From: Betaproteobacteria bacterium HGW-Betaproteobacteria-9
Lineage (GTDB): Bacteria > Pseudomonadota > Gammaproteobacteria > Burkholderiales > Burkholderiaceae_C
NCBI GenBank assembly: GCA_002842215.1
Contig: PHCC01000015.1
Coordinates: 62,001 to 126,000, forward strand
Direction of reading: 5' to 3'
Length of the DNA stretch: 64,000 bases
Shown one piece after another: positions 38,579 to 51,321 of the stretch; the stretch's first letter is position 1; every line of letters begins with the position of its first letter. Position numbers and translations under genes: made by a program. Under the pieces are notes generated by a model, which did not search any database, was not told the DNA's origin, and worked only from the letters and a program-made list of their open reading frames with translations.

Positions 38579-39667
38579 CTACAGCACGCGGTTGAACCAG
38601 AACAGCGAGAGGCCCGAGGCGAGCAACACCAGCAGTGCGGCCAGCAGCGCCAGCAGACCCGAGATCTCGGTTTCCTTTTTCTCCACCGTGAGCCGGGTGC
38701 TCAGGGTCTCGTAGACCGTCTTCAGGTTTTCGGCCGTTCCGGCGTAGAAGTACTCGCCCTGGGTCGTTCGGGCGACTTCCTTGAGGGTGTCTTCGTCCAG
38801 CCGCACCCGCATGGACCAGCCTTCAAAACCGATCACCTCGCCGCTCACGGTGCCCACGCCCACGGTGTACACGCGCACACCCCGGTCAGCGGCCATCTTG
38901 GTGGCCTCCTCCGTGTCCACGCCGGTGGTGCGCTGGCCGTCGGTGAGCAGGATGATGGCGGCCGAGGTGTAGGAGCCGGGTGGCACCGGTTCGAACGCTT
39001 TCTGCTCGGTCTGGGGCTGGTCGATGGCGCGACCCTGGGGCGCAAACGGGTCATTGTGGCGTCCAAAGGTCATGTTGCCCAGGTCGATGCCCTGGTCCGG
39101 GAACAGCTCCGAAAGCGCCACCACGATGGCGCTGCCGATGGCGGTGGCGCGCTGCAGCTGGAACTTGTCGATCGCGGTCACCAGGTCTTCGCGGCTGAGC
39201 GTGATGGGCTGCACGACCTGCGCCGTGCCGGCAAAGGCCACGATGCCGACGCGCACATGGCGCGGCAACTCGGCCAGAAAGGCCTTGGCGGCGTTCTGCG
39301 AAGCGACCAGCCGGTTCGGTTCCACGTCGGTGGCGCGCATGCTGCCCGACACATCCATGGCGAGGATGATGGTCTGCTGGGTCGACGGCAGCAGGATGGT
39401 CGCCATCGGTCGGGCCGAGGCCAGCAGCATGGCGGCAAAGGCGAACAGCAGCAGCACCGGCGGCACGTGCCGGCGCCAGCCCGGGCCTTTGCCCATGGCC
39501 TCGCGCACTATTGAAAGGCTGGCAAAACGCAGGGCTGTCTGGCGACGCCGCCGCAGCAGCCACCAGTACAACAGCACCAGCAGCGGCAGGATCAGCAGCA
39601 GCCAGAGCAACTCGGGCCAGAGGAATGACACGGGCGACTGGGCCAGCAGACTGTTGATGCTGCTCAC
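38579..39667 (-). CDS. VWA-domain membrane protein (BatA-like)
   Basis: 362 residues: an N-terminal hydrophobic segment (about 18-40) and a second (68-85), a von Willebrand A domain (about 98-290) with the MIDAS motif DVSGSMRA, and a C-terminal membrane helix. It is the third member of a MoxR-DUF58-VWA module. The GTG start at 39667 overlaps the DUF58 stop as GTGA, with gcacggaggg just upstream, echoing family B repeats. It is often called a BatA-type protein; its client is unknown. No BatB or TPR partner follows. Confidence 0.9.
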   Translation of the reverse strand: MSSINSLLAQSPVSFLWPELLWLLLILPLLVLLYWWLLRRRRQTALRFASLSIVREAMGKGPGWRRHVPPVLLLFAFAAMLLASARPMATILLPSTQQTIILAMDVSGSMRATDVEPNRLVASQNAAKAFLAELPRHVRVGIVAFAGTAQVVQPITLSREDLVTAIDKFQLQRATAIGSAIVVALSELFPDQGIDLGNMTFGRHNDPFAPQGRAIDQPQTEQKAFEPVPPGSYTSAAIILLTDGQRTTGVDTEEATKMAADRGVRVYTVGVGTVSGEVIGFEGWSMRVRLDEDTLKEVARTTQGEYFYAGTAENLKTVYETLSTRLTVEKKETEISGLLALLAALLVLLASGLSLFWFNRVL

Positions 39668-40683
39668 TGGAATTCCCTCCGTGCTCCGAGGTGCGCCGGC
39701 AGCGGGCGGCGCGGTTGGGTGCGGCGCTTGCGCATGTCCACAAACCGCAGCACGGCGTCGGCCAGGTCGTCGTCGGTGGCGAGCTCCAGGGTGTCCACAC
39801 CGGCGCGGGTCAGGCTCTCGCGCAACTGGGCTTCGCGCTGTGCGGCGATGCGCGCGAAGCGCTGGCGAAAACCGCTGTCGTGCGTGTCGACCAGCAGTTG
39901 TTCGCCGGTTTCGGCGTCGCGCACGGTGACCAGCCCCAGGTCGGGCAGGTTCAGCTCCAGCGGGTCCAGCAGGCGCACGGCCACCACATCGTGGCGCCGC
40001 GCGAGTTCACCCAGCGGCTGCTCCCAGCCGGGTTCGCTGATGAAGTCGGACACCACGAACAGCGTGCAGCGCTGGCGCACGGTGTGGGTGGCGGCGCGCA
40101 GCAGGTCGGCCAGGCGGGTCGAGCCATCCTTGCCGGGTGTCTTGCTGCCCGACAGGGCCGGGGGCCGCCGGATCATCTGCATGAGTTGCAAGACCTGCGT
40201 GCGCCCACCACGCGCAGGCAGCACCGCGTCCACCAACGGTTGGCCGCGCGAGCCGTACAGCACCGCACCCACGCGGTTGCCGTGGCGGCTGATCAGTCGC
40301 GCGAGCACCGCCACGAAGCCCAGCAGCACCTGGCTCTTGCGCTGCTCACCCGAGCCGAAATCCACCGAAGGGCTCAAGTCGAGCAGGAACCAGGCCGCCA
40401 TCTCGCGGTCTTCGGTGAACACGCGCACATGCGGCGTCTGCAGCCGCGCGGTGACGTTCCAGTCGATGTGACGCACGTCGTCGTGGTGCTGGTATTCCCG
40501 CAGATCGGCCAGGTCCAGGCCACTGCCGCGCATGAGCGTGCGGTAGTCGCCCTGCAGCAGGCCATCGAGCCGGCGGATCACGGTCCACTCCAGCTCGCGC
40601 AGCAGCGCATCGGCCCGCGCCGCCTGCGCAACCACCGGCGGCTCAGGGGCTTGGGGACGGGGTTTGAACAGGCCGAACAACAT
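39664..40683 (-). CDS. DUF58 domain-containing protein
   Basis: 339 residues. The DUF58 core is clear: RTLMRGSGLDLADLREYQHHDDVRHIDWNVTARLQTPHVRVFTEDREM followed by WFLLDLSPSVDFGSG, a VWA-like fold in which the first aspartate pair replaces the MIDAS start. It sits between the MoxR ATPase and the VWA protein, coupled to the latter. Such modules work like chaperone systems for assembling or activating enzymes or envelope proteins; which client is served here cannot be inferred. Confidence 0.92.
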   Translation of the reverse strand: MLFGLFKPRPQAPEPPVVAQAARADALLRELEWTVIRRLDGLLQGDYRTLMRGSGLDLADLREYQHHDDVRHIDWNVTARLQTPHVRVFTEDREMAAWFLLDLSPSVDFGSGEQRKSQVLLGFVAVLARLISRHGNRVGAVLYGSRGQPLVDAVLPARGGRTQVLQLMQMIRRPPALSGSKTPGKDGSTRLADLLRAATHTVRQRCTLFVVSDFISEPGWEQPLGELARRHDVVAVRLLDPLELNLPDLGLVTVRDAETGEQLLVDTHDSGFRQRFARIAAQREAQLRESLTRAGVDTLELATDDDLADAVLRFVDMRKRRTQPRRPLPAHLGARREFQ

Positions 40684-40698
40684 GGTGATGCCTCTGTT

Positions 40699-41700
<1,002 letters not shown>

Positions 41701-41749
41701 GGGCACTCCAAAAAAGTCAATCAAGGCACAAACGAAAGCATGAAGGGCA

Positions 41750-41853
41750 TTCGCCCAGTCGCACCGCGGAACTGGCTCTGCCAGGCCGCAGGTGTGGTCC
41801 CCCTCCCGCCAAAGGCGAGAGAGGGGGAAGACGCGAAGCGGCGCAGGGGGTGT
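41750..41853 (-). repeat. Interspersed intergenic repeat (family A), reverse copy
   Basis: On the minus strand it reads caccccctgcgccgcttcgc, then gtcttccccctctctcgcctttggcgggagggggaccacacc, then a diverged core ending ttccgcggtgcgac. It matches the repeats in the kyn operon in block order, but lacks the exact 20-mer. Here it lies in the gap upstream of the MoxR gene. Confidence 0.7.
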
Positions 41854-41858
41854 TCATC

Positions 41859-42803
41859 CTAAAACGGGGGGAGACCGACGGCGCCGGCGGCGCTTTCAAT
41901 CGGCACGGCAAAACCGATACCGACAAAGGTGCGGTGGTTGGTGGGGTTGAGGATGCCGGTGACGATACCGACCACCTCGCCGTCCATGGTGACCAGCGGC
42001 CCGCCGGAGTTGCCCGGATTCGCCGCCGCGTCGAACTGGATCAGGTTGTCGATCTCCTGTTCACCCTCGGGCGACTTGAAGGCACGACCCAGACCCGATA
42101 TGACACCCGCCGAGGTGGACGGGCCGATGCCGAACGGAAAGCCCACGGCCACCACGTGGTCACCCGCCACCAGATCCCCGGTGCCGCGCAGGGTGGCGGC
42201 GTGCAGGTCGTCGGGAATGGTATGGGCCTGCAGCACGGCGAGGTCGTTTTCCGCCTGCACACCGGTCACGGTGGCCGCCGATTCGGAGCCGTCGGCAAAC
42301 ACCAGTTTGACGGTCTGCGCGGACTGCACCACGTGCAGGTTGGTCAGGATGACGCCCTTGTCGAGGATCACCACGCCGGTGCCCACGCCGTGTTCCACCT
42401 CTTCGCCCTTCTTGTCCTTCACGAAGGACATCACGCGGACCACGGCGGGGCGGATCTTCTCGGCCGCGCGCGCCGCCGCCGAGGGCAGGTTCTGGGTCGT
42501 GAGCGTGCGCAGCACCGCGGCGTCGATGTCTTTCTGGGTCAGCGCCCTGGCGCCCACCGGGCCTTGCGTCCAGATGCTGGCCAGCAGCAGCGCACCAAGC
42601 AAGGCCAGCGCGGCCCACATCACGCGCGGGTTGATCGCTGCGCGGGCCAGGCCGGCGCGCCAGCCGCGCCGGGAAACCCGGATGGGCACAGGCCCAGTCA
42701 CAGGAGCTTCAGCGTTCCCGGAGTCAACCGCATCCGCCGGGCGCCCGCCCGCTGGTGCAGGGCCGGCGCGGGCCGATCGGCTGTAGAGGGCAGGCTTGCG
42801 CAC
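41859..42803 (-). CDS. Trypsin-like membrane-anchored serine protease (DegP-type catalytic domain, no PDZ)
   Basis: 314 residues. A polar Ala/Pro-rich N-terminus (1-50), one membrane helix (VMWAALALLGALLLASIW, about 61-78) and a periplasmic trypsin domain with His147 (LTNLHVV), Asp177 (AENDLAVL) and Ser256 (NPGNSGGPL). No PDZ domain follows, unlike DegP/DegS. I prefer the GTG at 42803, which has an aggag at 5-base spacing; ATGs at 42839 and 42842 are alternatives. It starts 59 bases after acnA on the same strand. Confidence 0.87.
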   Translation of the reverse strand: MRKPALYSRSARAGPAPAGGRPADAVDSGNAEAPVTGPVPIRVSRRGWRAGLARAAINPRVMWAALALLGALLLASIWTQGPVGARALTQKDIDAAVLRTLTTQNLPSAAARAAEKIRPAVVRVMSFVKDKKGEEVEHGVGTGVVILDKGVILTNLHVVQSAQTVKLVFADGSESAATVTGVQAENDLAVLQAHTIPDDLHAATLRGTGDLVAGDHVVAVGFPFGIGPSTSAGVISGLGRAFKSPEGEQEIDNLIQFDAAANPGNSGGPLVTMDGEVVGIVTGILNPTNHRTFVGIGFAVPIESAAGAVGLPPF

Positions 42804-42862
42804 GGCAGCTCCTGAAACGCTGGGGGTGATGTGGCACATCATGCCGCGTTGCGGCGCGTGGC

Positions 42863-45760
<2,898 letters not shown>

Positions 45761-45941
45761 GCCTGGCTCCTGAGGGAATCGTCGGTGGAAACTCGGGTCA
45801 TTCTGTCAGCAGCCTGTTTCACCGTGCTGCCAGTAATGGCATGTCGCGCGGTCGTGCGTCCGCCGGCCTGACCCGGTCGGCAGCGCGCCCAGGTCGGCGA
45901 CCGCCCGGGTTGGGCGTGCGCCTGGGCAGGACAAAGCCGAA

Positions 45942-46811
45942 TCAGTTCCGGCCGCGGTTGTGCTCTTCGTCCTTGGGCTTGCGTCCCGGCTCCTTGCGGG
46001 ACGGCGGCGCGGCGCGGCAACCCGGTGAACCGGGTTCGCAGGCCTGGACGGACCGATCGTTCTTCGACGGCTGCCGCTGGGACGGCCCGTTGTTGGAGCG
46101 CCGATCGTTGTCGGAGCGCGGCCCGATGCGGGCCGGCTCGCGCGACGACTCACGGCGCGAATCGGGGCGCGCGTCGGGCTCGACACGCCGCTGCAACACC
46201 GGCCCCGGGGCTTTCAGGTGCTGGCGCGACACCGCCTCGCGGGGCACGTACCGGTCGTGTTCCGAGCGGATCGTGCGCTGCTGTTCAACCGCGTGGGGGT
46301 AGCGGTCGCCGGGGTATTTCTGCTGGTAGCGCGGCAACGGGGCCGCGGCGGGTGTCTTGCGGCGGTCCCAGCGGTCCCATCCGGGTCGGCGCTGCGCCCA
46401 GCCACGCCCCCAGTGTTCGTCCCACCGCGGCGGCGCGTCCGCGCGCCAGCCGCTGAAGTAGCTGGGCGGGTGGCGGTAATAACGCGCGGGGATGCGCAGC
46501 ACGAACAGGGGCACGTAGTCCCGGCTGGTCAGCTCCCAGGGGCCGTTGTACCAGCTGCTGGCGTACCAGTTGTCGTCGGTGTAGACCCAGTACAGGCCGT
46601 CGTAGAAAAAGTAGTTGGCGCTCGCCTGGGGGTCGTAATAGACCGGGTATCCGGGCACCGCGACCAGCGTCGGGTACGAAGGCATGTTCACCCCGATCTG
46701 GACACCCGGCAAGCCGATCTGGATGCCCACACTGACCTGCGCGTGCAGCGCCGTGGCCGGAAGAATGGACAGCGCCAGCGCGATGCCCAGGGTGCGAAGT
46801 GAGGTGTTCAT
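45942..46811 (-). CDS. Exported Arg/Pro-rich protein, YXWGXW-like
   Basis: 289 residues with a clear signal peptide (ILPATALHAQ, cut near residue 25). The mature N-terminal part is rich in Tyr/Trp (YYDPQASANYFFYDGLYWVYTDDNWYASSWYNGPWEL) like YXWGXW-type exported proteins; the rest is hydrophilic and rich in Arg, Pro, Asp and Ser, likely disordered. The function is unknown. The ATG at 46811 precedes the signal sequence. A strong hairpin lies just upstream at 46865. Confidence 0.72.
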   Translation of the reverse strand: MNTSLRTLGIALALSILPATALHAQVSVGIQIGLPGVQIGVNMPSYPTLVAVPGYPVYYDPQASANYFFYDGLYWVYTDDNWYASSWYNGPWELTSRDYVPLFVLRIPARYYRHPPSYFSGWRADAPPRWDEHWGRGWAQRRPGWDRWDRRKTPAAAPLPRYQQKYPGDRYPHAVEQQRTIRSEHDRYVPREAVSRQHLKAPGPVLQRRVEPDARPDSRRESSREPARIGPRSDNDRRSNNGPSQRQPSKNDRSVQACEPGSPGCRAAPPSRKEPGRKPKDEEHNRGRN

Positions 46812-46864
46812 ACAAAATCCTTTGGACTCAAGACAACCCGGCGCAATCACATCCTGGGTGACCA

Positions 46865-46903
46865 GGGCCTGTTCACCCCCCGTTTTCAGGTGTGAACAGG
46901 CCC
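46865..46903. promoter_or_regulatory. 12-base-pair perfect hairpin between two envelope genes
   Basis: GGGCCTGTTCAC (46865-46876) and GTGAACAGGCCC (46892-46903) pair perfectly around a 15-base loop. It lies just past the end of DUF3309 and upstream of the YXWGXW-like gene. There is no T run, so it may be a transcript-end stem, an attenuator or a protein-binding site. Confidence 0.5.
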
Positions 46904-46914
46904 GTTGAAGGCCG

Positions 46915-47073
46915 TCAGATGCGGCCCATCAGCAGAAGCACCACCAAAATGATCAGCACCAGGCCCAACCCGCCGCTGGGACCGTAGCCCCAGCCTTTGC
47001 TGTGTGGCCAGGTCGGGATGGCGCCGACCAACATCAGGATCAACACGATGAGAAGGATGGTTCCGAGGCCCAT
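46915..47073 (-). CDS. DUF3309 family small membrane protein
   Basis: 52 residues: a hydrophobic N-terminal helix (LGTILLIVLILMLVGAI), the turn PTWPHSKGWGYGPSGG and a second helix (LVLIILVVLLLMGRI). This is the DUF3309 pattern; role unknown, often stress-associated in inference only. A ggagaacgtc ribosome-binding site precedes the ATG at 47073. It lies 29 bases downstream of the collagen-like gene, so they are probably co-transcribed. Confidence 0.88.
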   Translation of the reverse strand: MGLGTILLIVLILMLVGAIPTWPHSKGWGYGPSGGLGLVLIILVVLLLMGRI

Positions 47074-47102
47074 GACGTTCTCCTTGTATGGCTTGGAAAA
47101 AC

Positions 47103-47444
47103 TCAGTTCGTCGGCGCCGGCACCGGCACAACGATGACGGTGTCGCCGGTCTTGCCGGTATTGCCCGTGTTGCCTTGCGCGCCGGTGTCACCGGTATTGC
47201 CTGTGTTGCCCTGAGCACCTGTGTCGCCGGTGCTGCCGGTATTCCCGGTGTTACCTGTGTAGCCTTGATCACCCTGTACGCCGGTGGCGCCGGTCGCACC
47301 CGTTGCACCGGATTCCCCAGCAGGGCCGGCGGGGCCTGGCACCGTGACGACGGCGGGCGGCGTGTTGACCACCACAGGTTCGCGGTCACAGGCGGCCAGA
47401 CCGAGTGTGGACAGAAGCGCCAGCAGCAAGAGGGAGTTTTTCAT
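47103..47444 (-). CDS. Collagen-like lipoprotein with Gly-X-Thr repeats
   Basis: 113 residues. A lipoprotein signal peptide ends in a lipobox (STLGLAAC, Cys19). A short linker ([17 protein letters not shown]) leads to 22 uninterrupted Gly-X-Y triplets, starting GPAGPAGES and continuing mostly GNT, GDT, GAQ and GAT, then a tail [11 protein letters not shown]. Bacterial collagen-like proteins form triple helices; the many Thr in the third position are typical of hydroxyproline-free versions. The DNA shows internally repeated 36-base-type blocks that could expand or shrink. Encoded 29 bases upstream of DUF3309. Surface structural role is inferred. Confidence 0.8.
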   Translation of the reverse strand: MKNSLLLLALLSTLGLAACDREPVVVNTPPAVVTVPGPAGPAGESGATGATGATGVQGDQGYTGNTGNTGSTGDTGAQGNTGNTGDTGAQGNTGNTGKTGDTVIVVPVPAPTN

Positions 47445-47630
47445 GGGGAATCCTTGAGGGTCAACGGGTGTGGTTCGTGCGGTAGCACCGGTCACACGGA
47501 TCACCGGTTGGACCAAACTGTCCAACCGGCATGAACCCAGCGTAGCGACCGCTTCGCACCGAGTCTGTGCGCTGACGAACACGGGCCCGAATTCAGGACC
47601 GCAACCGCCGGTTTGCGGGACAATTCGGGG

Positions 47631-49013
47631 GTGAACCTCAAAGCCCCTGAACTCCTGCTCCCCGCCGGCACGCTGCAACGCATGCGCGCCGCCTACGATT
47701 TCGGCGCCGACGCCGTCTACGCCGGCCAGCCGCGCTACAGCCTGCGCGCGCGCAACAACGAGTTCCGCATGGAACAGATCGCGCTGGGCATTGAAGAAGC
47801 CCACGCGCGCGGCAAAAAGTTCTTCGTCACCAGCAACCTGATCGCGCACAACGACAAGCTTCGCACCTACCTGCGCGACCTGCAGCCGGTGGTGGAGCTG
47901 CGGCCCGATGCGCTCATCATGGCCGACGCCGGCCTGATCATGCTGGTGCGCGAGCAGATGGAAAAAGGCCTCTGGCCCGAGGTGCCGATCCACCTCTCGG
48001 TGCAGGCCAACACCACCAACAGCGCGGCGGTCAAGTTCTGGCAGAAACAGGGCGTGAGCCGCATCATCCTGTCGCGCGAACTCAGCCTCGACGAGGTGGC
48101 CGCGATCCGCAACGACTGTCCGGACATCGAGCTGGAAGTGTTCGTACACGGCGCGCTGTGCATCGCGTATTCGGGTCGCTGTTTGCTGAGCGGCTACTTC
48201 AACCGCCGCGACCCCAACCAGGGCACCTGCACCAACGCGTGCCGCTGGGAATACAAGACCCAGGCCGCGACCACCGACACCGACACCGGCGAAGCGGTGC
48301 CATTGCAACGGCTCGACGGTTTCAACTTCGCGCAGGAAGACGAAGAAGCCGCCAGCGCCTTCTCCACCGTGGGCAACGGCCAGCGCCACCCCGAGGCCAA
48401 CAAGGTCTGGCTGATCGAAGAGGCAGGCCGACCGGGTGAGCTGATGCCCATCATGGAAGACGAGCACGGCACCTACATCATGAACAGCAAGGACCTGCGT
48501 GCCGTGGAGCACGTGGGCAAGCTGGCGGCCATGGGCATCGATTCGCTCAAGATCGAGGGCCGCACCAAGAGCCACTACTACGTGGCGCGCACCGCGCAGG
48601 TCTACCGCCGCGCCATCGACGACGCCGTGGCCGGCAAGCCCTTCAACCCCGAACTGCTGCTGGAGCTGGAAGGCCTGTCCAACCGCGGCTACACCGGCGG
48701 CCTGATGGAGCGCCGCCCGGCGCAGGACTACCAGAACTACATCACCGGCCACTCGGCCAGCCAGCGCAGCCAGTTCGTGGGCGAGGTGCTGCAGGTGCGC
48801 GAAGACGGCTGGACCGAGGTGGAGGCCAAGAACCGCTTCGCCGTGGGCGACCGGCTGGAGGTCATCCACCCCGGCGGCAACCGCATCGTGCAACTCGATG
48901 CGATGCAAAACCAGGACGGTGAGACGATCACCGTGGCCCAGGGCAGCCCGATCCGCGTCTGGGTGCCGCTGGGTGCGCCGACCGAGGGCGCACTGATCGC
49001 GCGGCTGATCTGA
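47631..49013 (+). CDS. trhP: U32 family tRNA hydroxylation protein TrhP (YegQ-type)
   Basis: 460 residues. Family U32 signatures: [70 protein letters not shown] with the Cys cluster, and the C-terminal FVGEVLQV barrel. In E. coli, the YegQ homologue (TrhP) is required for 5-hydroxyuridine in tRNA. I chose the GTG at 47631, which starts right at the conserved VNLKAPELL; a TTG at 47613 is possible. Divergent from the collagen-like gene with a 186-base gap in which I see no clear element. Confidence 0.9.
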   Translation: MNLKAPELLLPAGTLQRMRAAYDFGADAVYAGQPRYSLRARNNEFRMEQIALGIEEAHARGKKFFVTSNLIAHNDKLRTYLRDLQPVVELRPDALIMADAGLIMLVREQMEKGLWPEVPIHLSVQANTTNSAAVKFWQKQGVSRIILSRELSLDEVAAIRNDCPDIELEVFVHGALCIAYSGRCLLSGYFNRRDPNQGTCTNACRWEYKTQAATTDTDTGEAVPLQRLDGFNFAQEDEEAASAFSTVGNGQRHPEANKVWLIEEAGRPGELMPIMEDEHGTYIMNSKDLRAVEHVGKLAAMGIDSLKIEGRTKSHYYVARTAQVYRRAIDDAVAGKPFNPELLLELEGLSNRGYTGGLMERRPAQDYQNYITGHSASQRSQFVGEVLQVREDGWTEVEAKNRFAVGDRLEVIHPGGNRIVQLDAMQNQDGETITVAQGSPIRVWVPLGAPTEGALIARLI

Positions 49014-49023
49014 GTTCGAGGGG

Positions 49024-49425
49024 TCAAGCCACCGCCAGGCCTCGCGTCTGACGGCTGCCCGCCCACTCCAGCTCAGCCAGGCCGAACACGAACGCCGCCT
49101 GCAGCAGCACCCACACCGCGCCCAGCGTGGTGAGCGCCAGGCCGGCGCCCCAGACCGCCCACACGCTGGCGGCCACCCACAGGAAATTGCCCGCCGCAAG
49201 CAGGCGCACGCCCGCGACCGGAGGATGGGACCGCGACGCCAGCGCGCCCGACAGCAGCGCCGCGCCGCACACGATCACGCCCGACACCTGCAGCCAGGCC
49301 AGGGGCAGGCCCAGCCACTCGGTGAGCAGGTCTGAAAACCCGAAGTGGGCCACGGCCATGCCCAGGCCACTGGCGGCATCGAGCCAGAGCACGCGACGCA
49401 ACGCAGAAACCGACAGATTCAACAT
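49024..49425 (-). CDS. Hypothetical four-helix membrane protein
   Basis: 133 residues with four hydrophobic segments (about 14-34, 40-62, 70-92, 95-118), short loops and a cytoplasmic Arg-rich C-terminus. I do not recognise the family. It is transcribed divergently from an MmyB-type HTH regulator and a 27-base palindrome lies between them, so it is a likely target of that regulator. It converges with trhP 10 bases away. Ribosome-binding site: aaggag upstream of the ATG at 49425. Confidence 0.72.
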   Translation of the reverse strand: MLNLSVSALRRVLWLDAASGLGMAVAHFGFSDLLTEWLGLPLAWLQVSGVIVCGAALLSGALASRSHPPVAGVRLLAAGNFLWVAASVWAVWGAGLALTTLGAVWVLLQAAFVFGLAELEWAGSRQTRGLAVA

Positions 49426-49492
49426 GGTGAACTCCTTGAAGGGATTGAAAAGAAGGAACGAGAGCCGCCATGCTCGGCCCGCGCCCGCACCG

Positions 49493-49519
49493 GGTCCATG
49501 ACCCCGCAGGTCATGGACC
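49493..49519. promoter_or_regulatory. 27-base palindromic operator candidate for the HTH regulator
   Basis: GGTCCATGACC at 49493-49503 and its exact reverse complement GGTCATGGACC at 49509-49519 flank CCGCA. The site lies 28 bases upstream of the regulator's start and 67 bases from the divergent membrane protein gene. Eleven-base perfect arms are very unlikely by chance. Confidence 0.82.
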
Positions 49520-49547
49520 GTCGGCGCACCCGCTCTACCATGTGCCC

Positions 49548-50375
49548 ATGCACACCACCCTCGCCCACACACCCACGCGCCGCACCAGCGTCGGCGACCA
49601 CCTGCGCCACTGGCGCCAGCTGCGGCGCCTGAGCCAGCTCGACCTCGCGGCCGAGGCCGAGCTGTCCACGCGCCACCTGAGCTGCGTGGAAACCGGCAAG
49701 GCCAGCCCCAGCCGAGAGCTGGTGCTGCGGCTGTGCGAGCGGCTGGCGGTGCCGCTGCGCGAGCGCAACGCCTGGCTGGTGGCGGCCGGTTACGCGCCCA
49801 TGTACCGGGAGCACGCCATGGACGACCCCAGCATGCAGGCTGCGCAGCGCGCCGTGCAGCACATCCTGGACAGCCACCAACCCTGGCCCGCCGTGGCCTT
49901 TGACCGGCACTGGAACCTGGTGATGGCCAACCGCATGGTCGCGCCGCTGCTGGACGGCGTGGCGCCCGAGCTGCTGCAGGGGCCCGTCAACCTGCTGCGC
50001 ATCAGCCTGCACCCGGGTGGCCTGGCGCCGCGCATCGCCAACCTCAACCAGTGGCGCGAGCACCTGTTTGCGCGCCTGCGCCAGCAGATCCACCAGACGG
50101 GCGACGAGGGCCTGGCGGACCTGCTGACCGAGCTGATGGCCTACCCGGCCCAGCCCGCCAACACCGCACAGCGCCTGGACGGTGAACACCCCGGCGTGCT
50201 CATGCCCTTCCTGTTTCAGACGCCAGGCGGCACGCTGCACCTGATCAGCACCACCACCGTGTTCGGCTCGCCGGTGGACATCACCCTGCAGGAACTGGCG
50301 CTGGAAACCTTCTTCCCCGGCGACGAAGCCACGGCCGACGCCTTGCGCGCGATGGCCGCTGGGCTCGGCAGCTGA
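49548..50375 (+). CDS. XRE/MmyB-type HTH transcriptional regulator
   Basis: 275 residues. N-terminal XRE-type HTH (about 15-70: LRHWRQLRRLSQLDLAAEAELSTRHLSCVETGKASPSRELVLRLCERL) and a C-terminal MmyB-like ligand-binding domain (WPAVAFDRHWNLVMANRMVAPLL, NLLRISLHPGGLAPRIANL), a PAS-like fold that binds fatty-acid-type or aromatic ligands in studied cases. The 27-base palindrome just upstream suggests autoregulation and control of the divergent membrane protein. The 290-base stretch after its stop (50376-50665) shows only a doubtful 36-codon frame. Confidence 0.88.
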   Translation: MHTTLAHTPTRRTSVGDHLRHWRQLRRLSQLDLAAEAELSTRHLSCVETGKASPSRELVLRLCERLAVPLRERNAWLVAAGYAPMYREHAMDDPSMQAAQRAVQHILDSHQPWPAVAFDRHWNLVMANRMVAPLLDGVAPELLQGPVNLLRISLHPGGLAPRIANLNQWREHLFARLRQQIHQTGDEGLADLLTELMAYPAQPANTAQRLDGEHPGVLMPFLFQTPGGTLHLISTTTVFGSPVDITLQELALETFFPGDEATADALRAMAAGLGS

Positions 50376-50665
50376 GGGCTTGCGGCAGATCGTGTGGAAA
50401 CAGGTCCGGCAGCGCCTCCCAACCGGTCCCCTTGAACGGCGCTCAGCTTTTCTCGGCCCCGGTCGATACAGTGATTCAAGGCCACCCGGCACGGTGCGGC
50501 GGTGGCCAACGGACGGCGGGAAAGGCTGGATCGTGCTTTCGCGGGAATGAATGGCCCCGTTCTGGTCGGCGTTCATCGTCGATGCGAACGGGGTCGTGTT
50601 CCTGAACCTGCCGGGGTCCCAGCTGCCGGGCCTCAAGGACCAAAAAACCCACCTGCGGTGATCGC

Positions 50666-51259
50666 ATGAACAAACCCACCTTCCGCCCCGTCCGTCGCCT
50701 TCTTCTGGGCGTTCTGTGCTCCGTGCTGCCCGTCGCCTTTGCCGGCATCAGCAACGAAGTGACGCCAACCGACTGGGCCCTTTCGAAGGACGGCAGCCTG
50801 ATCCTCCACCGCAGCGCCCGCGTGGCCTGGCCCCGCTGCGTGGAGGGCATGCAATGGAGCGGCCAGCGTTGCACCGGCAAAGCCTTGCAGCTCGACCACG
50901 CCGAAGCGCTGGCGCTGGTCAAGGCCCGTGCGAAGGCAGAAGGCATGGCCTGGCGCCTGCCCCACGTGAAAGAGCTGCAGCAACTGGCCCACCAGAACAC
51001 CCGCCCTGCCCCGGCGGGGCAGACGCTGTTGCCAACGGTTGGTCAAGGCTGGAGCTGGACCGCCTCGACCACCATCAACACCCCGTCGTTCAACACCTAC
51101 AGCTACAACAACATCCAGCGCGGCCTGAACGGACAGAACACGAACCAGATGAAGTTCCTGCACGGCTGGGCCGTGAACACCGCCACAGCGCAGGCCCAGG
51201 GCGACGTGCTCAAACGCAGCAAACTGCTGGTGCGGCTGGTACGGCCACTGACGGAATAG
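50666..51259 (+). CDS. DUF1566 domain-containing exported protein
   Basis: 197 residues with a signal peptide (RLLLGVLCSVLPVAFAG, cut near residue 26) and a DUF1566/Lcl C-terminal domain: ALALVKARAKAEGMAWRLPHVKELQQL, WSWTASTTINTPSFNTYSYNNIQRGLNGQN and KLLVRLVRPL. These domains resemble a lectin or FGE-like fold on secreted proteins. Function unknown. A gene of unrelated type follows 62 bases later. Confidence 0.82.
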   Translation: MNKPTFRPVRRLLLGVLCSVLPVAFAGISNEVTPTDWALSKDGSLILHRSARVAWPRCVEGMQWSGQRCTGKALQLDHAEALALVKARAKAEGMAWRLPHVKELQQLAHQNTRPAPAGQTLLPTVGQGWSWTASTTINTPSFNTYSYNNIQRGLNGQNTNQMKFLHGWAVNTATAQAQGDVLKRSKLLVRLVRPLTE

Positions 51260-51321
51260 CCCCCCGCAACGCCCGCCCGGTGCCAGAATCTGGCCACCGC
51301 AGCCCCTGCGCAGCCAGCACC

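Noticed and set aside
47120..47320. Repeats resembling a CRISPR array
   Set aside because: They are short, in frame and encode Gly-X-Y triplets of a lipoprotein; no unique spacers.
50551..50661. 36-codon frame (MAPFWSAFIVDANG) before the DUF1566 gene
   Set aside because: No clear ribosome-binding site or homology that I recognise; could be chance in a 290-base gap.
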